The position numbers were made by a program, and so were the translations under genes. Shown here in pieces: positions 43,030 through 50,302 of a stretch of DNA of 64,000 nt; positions within the stretch are counted from its first letter, which is position 1, and each line of letters begins with the position of its first letter. The DNA comes from Chersky-840 sp035532735. Lineage in GTDB: Bacteria; Actinomycetota; Acidimicrobiia; Acidimicrobiales; UBA8190. Where the stretch lies: the NCBI GenBank assembly GCA_035532735.1, contig DATKQM010000030.1, positions 1 through 64,000 of the forward strand. Reading direction: 5' to 3'. The notes under the pieces were generated by a model, which saw only the letters and a list, made by a program, of their open reading frames with translations, ran no database searches and had not been told where the DNA came from.

Positions 43030-43045
43030 CTGACACGAACGTCAG
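43030..43045. promoter_or_regulatory. CTGAC-N6-GTCAG palindrome at a fadE promoter
   Basis: CTGACACGAACGTCAG is a perfect site. TACGAT at 43051-43056 lies five bases downstream and the GTG start seven bases beyond that, so the palindrome would cover the promoter spacer of a leaderless gene. Confidence 0.65.
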
Positions 43046-43062
43046 ACAGCTACGATCCCAGC

Positions 43063-44265
43063 GTGCGCCTGCACTACGACGAGCAGACCGAGGAGTTTCG
43101 CCGCGAATTGCGGGCCTGGATGGAGGCGAACCTGCCGCCGTCCTCCGAACGGGCCGAGCGGGTCAAGTCATCGGCGCACATCCCTGAGTGGGCCAGGGTC
43201 TGGCAACAGAAGCTGTTCGACAACGGCTGGCTGGTGCCGGGCTGGCCTCGGGAATACGGCGGTCGGAACGCCACCCCGGTACAGCAGATGGTGTACTTCG
43301 AGGAGCTGGCGCGCCTCGGCGTGCCCCGGAGCTGCAACCCCCAGGGCCTGTCCATCATCACGCCGTCGATCCTCGACTGGGGAACCGAGGAGCAGAAGGC
43401 GCGCTACGCGCTGCCCACACTGCGCGCCGAGATCAGCTGGTGCCTGGGCATGAGTGAGCCCAACGCCGGCAGTGACCTGGCCGGCCTGCGGACCCGGGCC
43501 GAGCTCCACGGCGACCGGTTCGTCGTGAACGGGCAGAAGGTGTGGACCTCGGGGGCGCACCACTCCGACTACTGCTTCTGCTTCGTCCGGACCGACCCCG
43601 AGGCCTCCAAGCACGCCGGGATCAGCGTGCTCATCATCGACATGAAGACGCCGGGCATCGTGACCCGGCCCATCGCCGAGCTCACCGACAGCGAGCACGC
43701 CGATTTCAACGAGGTCTTCTTCACCGACGTCGAGGTGCCGGCCGAGAACCTGGTGGGCGAGCTCCACCACGGATGGTCGGTGGCAGGTGGGTCACTGGCA
43801 CACGAGCGCGGGATGCTGTGGATCAACGAGGCCACCGGAACCGAGAAGATCCTCGAGCGGGTCGTGACCACCGCCACCACTCCGCTGCCCGGCGGGCGTC
43901 GACTCGCCGACGACCCCGCCTTCCGGACCATCGTGGCGCGGGCTTATATGCAGACCCAGTCCCTGAAGCTCCTCGGATACCGGGGGTTCGCCAAGTTCGC
44001 CAAGGGGGAGAAGCCCTCGGAGCACTCGGTACTCAAGCTCCTCGGGAGCGAGTTGCGTCGTGGTCTCGCCCTCGACGTGGGTGAAGCGTTGGGGGCGACG
44101 GGACTCGACATGTCGCGCCACGAGGCGCCGTCGGTCGGACGAGGTGACAGCGAGGCCTGGTTGGTCCACTGGCTCCAGAGCTTCGCCGGCACCATCGCCG
44201 GGGGGACCTCGGAGATCCAGCGCAACATCATCGCCGAGCGCGTCCTCGGGCTGCCCCGCAAGTAA
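43063..44265 (+). CDS. Acyl-CoA dehydrogenase (FadE family)
   Basis: A 400-residue FAD enzyme. Signature WCLGMSEPNAGSDLAGL, then GQKVWTSGAHHSDYCFCF, and at the C-terminus TIAGGTSEIQRNIIAERVLGLPR, without the YEGT Glu. It is GTG-initiated and probably leaderless (TACGAT seven bases upstream). A PaaK-like ligase gene follows after 50 bp. The stop is in a nine-base duplication that adds a second in-frame stop. Confidence 0.9.
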   Translation: MRLHYDEQTEEFRRELRAWMEANLPPSSERAERVKSSAHIPEWARVWQQKLFDNGWLVPGWPREYGGRNATPVQQMVYFEELARLGVPRSCNPQGLSIITPSILDWGTEEQKARYALPTLRAEISWCLGMSEPNAGSDLAGLRTRAELHGDRFVVNGQKVWTSGAHHSDYCFCFVRTDPEASKHAGISVLIIDMKTPGIVTRPIAELTDSEHADFNEVFFTDVEVPAENLVGELHHGWSVAGGSLAHERGMLWINEATGTEKILERVVTTATTPLPGGRRLADDPAFRTIVARAYMQTQSLKLLGYRGFAKFAKGEKPSEHSVLKLLGSELRRGLALDVGEALGATGLDMSRHEAPSVGRGDSEAWLVHWLQSFAGTIAGGTSEIQRNIIAERVLGLPRK

Positions 44266-44274
44266 CGCGAGTAG
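44257..44274. repeat. 9-bp duplication giving a second in-frame stop
   Basis: cgcaagtaa followed by cgcgagtag (44257-44274) places TAA and then TAG nine bases apart in the fadE frame. Seven of nine bases match. Confidence 0.5.
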
Positions 44275-44315
44275 CCCGCACGTGGCGCAAATGGATCGAG
44301 ACACAGGGAGGGACC

Positions 44316-45638
44316 ATGCCGAGCTACGGACCTGAGGTCCTGGGGCCCCCGCCCCGGGACCCCGACCAGAAGTACTGGGACCCCGATGTCCAGACCATGG
44401 ACCCCGAGAAGATGCGGGCTCTCCAGAACGAGCGGTTGGGCACGCTGCTGCGCAAGGTCTTCGACAACCCCGTCCCGCTCTTCAAGGACAAGCTCGTGGC
44501 GGCGGGCATCGGCGGCCCCGAGGACGTGAAGACCGTCGACGATCTGCGCCACGTGCCGCTGACGATGAAGCAGGACCTGCGCGACTCCGAGGCCGCAGAC
44601 CCGCCCTTCGGCCGGTACCGGTTCACCGACCCCCGGGCCGCGGTGCGGGTGGGGACCTCGACGGGGACGACGGGGACCCCCACCATCTCGTTGTGGACGC
44701 GGCGCGATATCTGGATCGAGTACGAGTCGTCGGCCCGGACGTGGTGGCGGCTCGGGTATCGCCCCGGGATGATCGCCACCCACGCCCATCCCGCCTACCT
44801 CTACGGCGGTGGGCCGATGCTGTCGGGGTCCTACGAGTACTTCGGGATGCTGAACATCTGGGTTCCCCCGCCCGACACCGACGAGGCCGCCGAACAGGGC
44901 CTGCGGTTCTGGACCCGGGTGAAGCCCGACATCCCCTTCATGGGGTTCTCGACGGGTCGGTTCTTCGAGGTGGCCGCCAAGCTCGGGATCGACCCCAAAG
45001 ACGCCGGCCTCGAGTTCAAGGGGATGCCCGGGTTCGGCATGGGCAAAGGCATGCCGCTCATGACGGCGGGGGCCGAGTGCTACGCCTACGTGGGTGGGGC
45101 CTGCGGCCAGCTCCCGGGCGCGCACATCAACGAGGACTGGGGCATCGTCCAGGCCGTCGACCCCGCCACCGGTGAAGAGGTCGCCGACGGCGAATGGGGT
45201 GACCTCGTCGTCACCACCTTGGATCGCGACAACGGGTTGCTCCGGTACGACCTCGAAGAGGCCTGTGCCATCTTGCGCGAGCCGTGCCCGTGCGGTGAGA
45301 CGAGCATCCGGGGGCTCTGGGGCGGACGGTTCAAGGACCTCATCGCCGTGCAGGGCACGCGGTTCCAGGCCAACGAGGTGGAGTCCGCCCTACGGGGCGT
45401 CCCCGAGGTGACCGAGCCCACCCTCGAGTGGCAGATGGTCCGACCGCTGGACGAGACGCGGCCGGTCACGGTCCGGGTGGAGCGCGGCTCGGGGGCACCC
45501 GCCGACGACAACGACATCGCAAGGAAGTGTGCGGCCGCGCTCCGAGAACGGCTCGGCATCGAGACTGTGATCGAGGTGCTCGACCGGGAGACGATCCCCC
45601 GTTCGGGTTACAAGGCCGCCCGGGTCGTCGACGAATGA
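44316..45638 (+). CDS. Phenylacetate-CoA ligase (PaaK)-like AMP-forming ligase
   Basis: A 440-residue PaaK-type ligase. The phosphate loop STGTTGTPT lies in VGTSTGTTGTPTISLW, the second loop includes YLYGGGPMLSGSYEYFG, and ILREPCPCGETSIRG carries the conserved Cys-rich segment before the C-terminal domain. The end IPRSGYKAARVVDE keeps a Lys for the adenylation step. The family activates aryl or alicyclic acids. Its stop overlaps the ATG of the next, degenerate ligase (ATGA), which suggests the two act together. Confidence 0.87.
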   Translation: MPSYGPEVLGPPPRDPDQKYWDPDVQTMDPEKMRALQNERLGTLLRKVFDNPVPLFKDKLVAAGIGGPEDVKTVDDLRHVPLTMKQDLRDSEAADPPFGRYRFTDPRAAVRVGTSTGTTGTPTISLWTRRDIWIEYESSARTWWRLGYRPGMIATHAHPAYLYGGGPMLSGSYEYFGMLNIWVPPPDTDEAAEQGLRFWTRVKPDIPFMGFSTGRFFEVAAKLGIDPKDAGLEFKGMPGFGMGKGMPLMTAGAECYAYVGGACGQLPGAHINEDWGIVQAVDPATGEEVADGEWGDLVVTTLDRDNGLLRYDLEEACAILREPCPCGETSIRGLWGGRFKDLIAVQGTRFQANEVESALRGVPEVTEPTLEWQMVRPLDETRPVTVRVERGSGAPADDNDIARKCAAALRERLGIETVIEVLDRETIPRSGYKAARVVDE

Positions 45639-47167
45639 AGGACAACCTCCACGACCTCACCTTGGCCGACGTACTCCGGGCGCATGTCGGCACGCGTCCG
45701 GACTCGATGGGTGCGGTGTGCGGCGAGCACCGACTCACCTTCTCGGCCCTCGACGGGCGGGTGAACCGACTCGCCAACGCGCTGGCCGCGCAGGGCGTCG
45801 GTAGCGGTGCCCGGTTGTTGTGGCTGGGCCAGAATTGCCACCGGTTGCTCGAGGGACTGCTGGCGGCGGCCAAGCTCGGAGCGGTGTTCTGCCCCGCCAA
45901 CTGGCGCCAGAGCGCGGCCGAGTTCGTCTTCGTGATCGGCGACAGTGATCCGGCTGTCGTCTTCTACCAGGAGTCCGAGATCGGTGACACCCTACGCCAA
46001 GCCCGCGACGAGAGCGGGTCCAAGGCGCTGTGGATCGGCCACGACGTCGAGGGCGAGGGGGGATACGAGGCCTTCGTGGCGGAGGGCTCGGACCACGACC
46101 CCGCCGGCGACACCGACGAGAGGGCGTCGGTGCTCATGATGTACACCGCCGCGTTCACCGGCAGCCCCAACGGCGCACTGCTCTCGCACCGGGCGCTCGT
46201 GCTCCAGGGGTCGCAGATCGCGCAGATCCAAGGTGTGGGCGCGGATTACGTGTATCTCAACTGCGGACCGTTGTTCCACGTGGCTACCTTCATGACGACG
46301 TTGGCCACGTTCCTCGTCGGCGGTAACAACGTCTTCACCCCGCGCGTCGACGCCGAGGAGCTGTGCCGGCTGATCACCGAGGAGCACTGCACGGGCGGGT
46401 TCATCATGCCGCCCACCATGGACCAGATCGTCGAGCTCAACGCCGACGGTCGATACGACCTCAAGACGCTCCGGGGGTTCCGGGGCAAGCCCGAGTGGAC
46501 GGCGATGATCACGGTGGACGAGAGCCCGTGGGGGAAACGCCCCGCCGGGTACGGCCAGACCGAGGTCATGGGCCTCGCCACCTTCAACGCGCTCGAGCCC
46601 AGCATCGGATCGAGCGGGAGGCCCGCCCCCTTCGTACGGATCACCACCCTCGATCCCGACGGCGCCGAGCTCGGTCCGGGCGAGACCGGAGAGATCGGCG
46701 TACGGGGTCCCACCGTGATGAACGGGTACTTCAACCGGCCCGAGCTCAACGAGCAGCGCCAGGCCGGCGGCTGGCACCACACCAATGACCTCGGCCGCAT
46801 CGAGAGCGACGGCTCGCTCACCTTCATCGGTCCCAAGACACGGCTCATCAAGTCCGCGGCAGAGAACATCTACCCCACTGAGGTCGAGGGGTGTCTGAAG
46901 CAACACCCCGCCGTCGCCGACGCGGCGGTGATCGGCGTCCCCGACCCCACCTGGGGCCAGAACGTCACCGCGGTGGTGGTATTGCGCGAGGGACAGAGTG
47001 CGAGTGCCGGGGAGATCATCGAGCACTGCCGGGACCGGATCGCCTCGTACAAGAAGCCCAAGCAGGTCGAGTTCACCGATGCCCTCCCCCGGAACGGTTT
47101 CGCCGTCGACTACGACAGTCTGGACGCGAACTACGGTGGCGGCGGCTATCCAGGAGCCGGCCGCTGA
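45635..47167 (+). CDS. AMP-ligase homologue with degraded catalytic motifs
   Basis: A 510-residue protein of the acyl-CoA synthetase family. The fold's landmarks are present (PLFHVATFMTTLATFL, GYGQTEVMG, SAAENIYPTEVEGCL), but the phosphate loop reads YTAAFTGSPNG (170-180) instead of YTSGTTGxPKG, with Asn for Lys. The TGD motif is TND, and the late catalytic Lys region is LPRNGFAVDYDSL, with no Lys. Adenylation is therefore doubtful. It is coupled by ATGA to the PaaK-like gene, so it may be a regulatory or thioesterifying partner, or use an unusual mechanism. The frame is open and well conserved elsewhere, not a decayed pseudogene. Confidence 0.85.
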   Translation: MKDNLHDLTLADVLRAHVGTRPDSMGAVCGEHRLTFSALDGRVNRLANALAAQGVGSGARLLWLGQNCHRLLEGLLAAAKLGAVFCPANWRQSAAEFVFVIGDSDPAVVFYQESEIGDTLRQARDESGSKALWIGHDVEGEGGYEAFVAEGSDHDPAGDTDERASVLMMYTAAFTGSPNGALLSHRALVLQGSQIAQIQGVGADYVYLNCGPLFHVATFMTTLATFLVGGNNVFTPRVDAEELCRLITEEHCTGGFIMPPTMDQIVELNADGRYDLKTLRGFRGKPEWTAMITVDESPWGKRPAGYGQTEVMGLATFNALEPSIGSSGRPAPFVRITTLDPDGAELGPGETGEIGVRGPTVMNGYFNRPELNEQRQAGGWHHTNDLGRIESDGSLTFIGPKTRLIKSAAENIYPTEVEGCLKQHPAVADAAVIGVPDPTWGQNVTAVVVLREGQSASAGEIIEHCRDRIASYKKPKQVEFTDALPRNGFAVDYDSLDANYGGGGYPGAGR

Positions 47168-47229
47168 TCAGCCCACCCCCCGGAGACAGGCCGAAGACCA
47201 GAGGACGGGCCGAAGACAAGGAGCCCGCC

Positions 47230-47823
47230 GTGTCTGCATTCCCTTCGTCTTGCCGGTCCCAAGGGGGCAGCTTCGGCGCTGTCTGTCTCATTGGGCTCCT
47301 CGTCGCCGGCGGTGTGCTCAGCCGTGCAGCAGCCCCACGAATTCGTCGACCAAGAAGACGACCACCCCGACTGCTTCTGCCACGACGACATCGGCTGGAT
47401 CGTCCTCGGGGTCCTCTGACGCCAGTCGATTCCAGGCACTGTCCACGCAGGTCCAGGCAGGCCAGCCTGCCACGTACAGCGCCACCTACACCTCGCAGAG
47501 GACGAGCGGCACGGCTCAGACCATCACCATCGAGCAGAAGCTTCCGAAGTCGGTGTTCAAGCCACGCCCTGGGCTACAGCACTGACTTCTCGAGCACCAC
47601 GGATGCAGGAGTGCACGCCCGGTGCGTGCGCTGGACGAGCAGTTCGACCCAGTCGGTCAAGTACTGCGTCACCGACTCGGGGATCCTGGCCTACGCCGCT
47701 TCCGCGGGCGGGACCTTCCGGCTCTCGGGTTTCAGCGCGTCGCCGCCGGCCAGTGACTTCTCCCTGCCCGCCGGGGCCACGGTCATCACCATCCCCAACG
47801 TGTCGATCCCGAGCGTGCCCTAG
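47230..47823 (+). pseudogene. Frameshifted secreted/lipoprotein-like gene
   Basis: Frame 1 starts at GTG 47230 with a hydrophobic export-like segment (CLIGLLVAGGVLS). At about 47310-47330 the protein-like sequence moves to another frame, where a Ser/Thr-rich linker (SSPTNSSTKKTTTPTASATT) leads to SRFQALSTQVQAGQPATYSA and TITIEQKLPKSVF. At about 47565 it returns to frame 1 with YSTDFSSTTDAGVHARC and KYCVTDSGILAYAASAGGTF up to the stop at 47823. Two compensating shifts would restore one secreted protein of about 200 residues. Either the gene is broken or the assembly has two indels here. No family recognised. Confidence 0.55.
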
Positions 47824-47883
47824 AGCACTGAGCCTGTGTCAGTGATGAGGCAGTGATCAACCACGTGATCAGGCATCCCGCAC

Positions 47884-47899
47884 CTGACACCGACGTCAG
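47884..47899. promoter_or_regulatory. CTGAC-N6-GTCAG palindrome at an amidohydrolase promoter
   Basis: CTGACACCGACGTCAG is a perfect site. TAATCT at 47908-47913 lies seven bases before the ATG at 47921, a leaderless layout, and the palindrome covers the region just upstream of the -10. A weaker half-site (gtgtcag, 47836-47842) lies further up. Confidence 0.65.
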
Positions 47900-47920
47900 G
47901 GTGCGGGTAATCTCGGGTCC

Positions 47921-49150
47921 ATGACGCTGCCCAAGATCGTAAGTGTGGACGACCATGTCGTTGAGCCTCCCCACGTATGGCAGACCTGGCTGCCGCAGCA
48001 GTACCGGGAGAGGGGCCCGCGAGTCGAGCGCAAGAGGTGGGGCGGTTTCAAACACCTGTCGGGCGCCAAATACGACATGGTCGAAGACCCTGAAGGGGAT
48101 TGGGGCGACGCCTGGTACTACGACGACGAGCTGATCTACGTTCAGAAGAAGTTCGTGGCCATTCCCCAGGCCTCGACCACGATCGACGGTCAGGGCAACA
48201 TCGTTTTTGACCGGACGCAGATGACGATGACGGCTACGACCTTCGACGAGATGCGCAAAGGCTGCTGGGACCGGGATGAGCGCGTCAAGGACCTTGCCCT
48301 CAACCACACCGATGGGTCGCTCCCCTTCCCGACCTTCCCTCGATTTTGCGGTCAGACGTTCTACGAGGGCAACGACAAGGACCTCGGCCTCGCCTGTGTA
48401 GAGGCGAACAACGACTGGATGGTGGAGGAATGGTGCGGGCCGTCAGGCGGCTTCAACATCCCCCTGTGTCTCATCCCTCTGTGGGACGCAGAGCTCGCAG
48501 CTGCTGAAACCAAACGCAATGCCGAGCGAGGGGTCCGGGCCATCGCCTTCAGCGAGATGCCCACTCGTCTCAAGCTGCCGAGCATCAACACCGACTACTG
48601 GGATCCACTGTGGGAGGTATGCAACGACTACGGGGTGACTGTGTGCATGCACGTCGGATCGAGCAGTTCAAACCCGGTGGCATCCCCTGACTCAAACAAG
48701 GCGGTGGGAGTGGCTCTCGGTTTCAACAACGCCATTGCGTCTCTCGCCGACTGGCTCTTTTCCGGCAACCTGCTTCGGTTCCCCAAGTTGAAGTTGGCCT
48801 ACTCCGAGGGCCAGATCGGGTGGATCCCCTACATCCTCGAGCGCGCCGACACCGTGTGGGAAATGCACGACGCGTGGACACACGCCAAGGAGCGGATCCC
48901 TGTACCCCCGTCCACCCAGTACTACGGGCGTATTTTCGGGTGCTTCACCGCCGACCGGCACGGACTGCGATCACTGGAGGAAGTAGGTGAAGACAACATC
49001 TGCTTCGAGACGGACTATCCGCACACAGACACCACCTGGCCGCACTCGGAGTCGTACATCGAGAAGTTGTGCGCCGGTCTCGACGAGGAAGTGGCCTACA
49101 AGATCCTGCGAGGCAACGCCATCAAGATGTTGGAGCTAGACCGAAAGTAG
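47921..49150 (+). CDS. Amidohydrolase family 2 (COG2159-type) protein
   Basis: A 409-residue TIM-barrel hydrolase. VSVDDHVVEPPHVWQTWLP opens the protein, PRFCGQTFYEGNDKDLGLAC lies mid-sequence and FETDYPHTDTTWPHS near the end. It belongs with the 36395 protein (SVDDH..EPP subgroup). Its codons are visibly less GC-rich than those of neighbours (many GTA, AGT, CCT, TTT), which may mean a separate origin. It stands alone behind its own operator-like site and converges with a fadE gene. Confidence 0.86.
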   Translation: MTLPKIVSVDDHVVEPPHVWQTWLPQQYRERGPRVERKRWGGFKHLSGAKYDMVEDPEGDWGDAWYYDDELIYVQKKFVAIPQASTTIDGQGNIVFDRTQMTMTATTFDEMRKGCWDRDERVKDLALNHTDGSLPFPTFPRFCGQTFYEGNDKDLGLACVEANNDWMVEEWCGPSGGFNIPLCLIPLWDAELAAAETKRNAERGVRAIAFSEMPTRLKLPSINTDYWDPLWEVCNDYGVTVCMHVGSSSSNPVASPDSNKAVGVALGFNNAIASLADWLFSGNLLRFPKLKLAYSEGQIGWIPYILERADTVWEMHDAWTHAKERIPVPPSTQYYGRIFGCFTADRHGLRSLEEVGEDNICFETDYPHTDTTWPHSESYIEKLCAGLDEEVAYKILRGNAIKMLELDRK

Positions 49151-49171
49151 TACGGGCATCGCGAGGCGCAG

Positions 49172-50299
49172 CTATAGCCCGAGCAGATGTGACAGCCGCT
49201 CGAGGTGTTCGGGACCGGTGCCGAAGAGCGCGGCGCCGGACTTGGCCCGCTTCACGTAGAGGTGCATGTCGTGCTCCCAGGTGTAGCCGATGCCACCCAG
49301 GCACTGGATGCCCTCGGTGGTGACGAGCTTCTGGCAGTCGCCCACGCTGGCCTTGGCCATCGCCACCGCCACGTCGCGGCGAACGTCAGACTCGGCGATG
49401 GTGGCCGCCGCGAAGTAGGCCGTGGCACGGGCGGACTCGACCGAGACGTACATGTTCGCCAGCTTGTGCTTGATGGCCTGGAACGATCCCACCTTCACCC
49501 CGAACTGCTCGCGCTCTTGGACATAGGCATGAACGATGTCGAAGATGGCCTGACAAGTCCCCACCATCTCGGTGGCGAGCGCCACGGTGGCCTCTTGGAC
49601 GATCGAAGCCAGGACCGGCCCCGCCGAGCCGGCACCGGTGAGGACACGGTCGGGCTCGACACGGACCGAATCGAGCACCACGCTCCCGTAGCTCCGGCTG
49701 GCGTCGAGGCCGACCATGGGCTCGGAGTCGAAGGAGTCCCGGGGGACGACGAACAGCGCCACACCGTCCTCTCCGGTGGTGCCGGGGAGTCGGGCCGCCA
49801 CGACGGCCTCGACGGCGACATCGGCGTCGAAGACGAAATGCTTCTCACCGTCGAGGATGTAGCTCGCCCCGTCGGGGGTTGCGGTGGTCGTGATCGATGA
49901 GGGGTCGAAGTTCCCCGCCGCCTCGGCCACCGCCAGGGTGGCGGCGATCCCGTCCTGGGCCACCGCGCCCAGGAAGCGACTGCGCTGCTCGGTGCTCCCG
50001 GCGTGGAGGAGGGCGGGGACGAATTGGGTGGCGGTGGCGAGGAAGGGTGCGGGGCAGATCACGAGGCCGAGCTGCTCGCACACCACGGCCAGCTCCACGA
50101 AGCCGAGCCCGAGGCCGCCATCCTCCTCGGGAACCGCCAGCGCGGGCCAGTCGAGGTCGACCATACGGCTCCACAATTCCTCGGCGTGCTTGTGGTCCTC
50201 GACGACGCTGCGGACCAGTGAGATCGGACATTCGCGCTCGAGCACGGCGCGTACCGACTCCTGGAGCGCCTGTTGGTCGTCGGAGAGTTCGAGCTCCAC
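49172..50299 (-). CDS. Acyl-CoA dehydrogenase, small FadE subunit type
   Basis: A 375-residue protein of the same group as the 14195-15349 product: MELELSDDQQALQESVRAVL, REQFGVKVGSFQAIKHKLAN and CLGGIGYTWEHDMHLYVKRAK. Such subunits pair with a larger FadE in heteromeric acyl-CoA dehydrogenases; the FadE at 43063 is a candidate partner (inference). GTG start. It ends the minus-strand pair with the ADP-forming synthetase, which stops three bases after this gene begins. Confidence 0.87.
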   Translation of the reverse strand: MELELSDDQQALQESVRAVLERECPISLVRSVVEDHKHAEELWSRMVDLDWPALAVPEEDGGLGLGFVELAVVCEQLGLVICPAPFLATATQFVPALLHAGSTEQRSRFLGAVAQDGIAATLAVAEAAGNFDPSSITTTATPDGASYILDGEKHFVFDADVAVEAVVAARLPGTTGEDGVALFVVPRDSFDSEPMVGLDASRSYGSVVLDSVRVEPDRVLTGAGSAGPVLASIVQEATVALATEMVGTCQAIFDIVHAYVQEREQFGVKVGSFQAIKHKLANMYVSVESARATAYFAAATIAESDVRRDVAVAMAKASVGDCQKLVTTEGIQCLGGIGYTWEHDMHLYVKRAKSGAALFGTGPEHLERLSHLLGL

Positions 50300-50302
50300 G
50301 GG

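Noticed and set aside
47821..47880. TGATCA pairs and a GTGTCAG half-site as a second operator
   Set aside because: The left arm is out of register by one base and the TGATCA pairs have no counterpart elsewhere; only the site at 47884 was kept.
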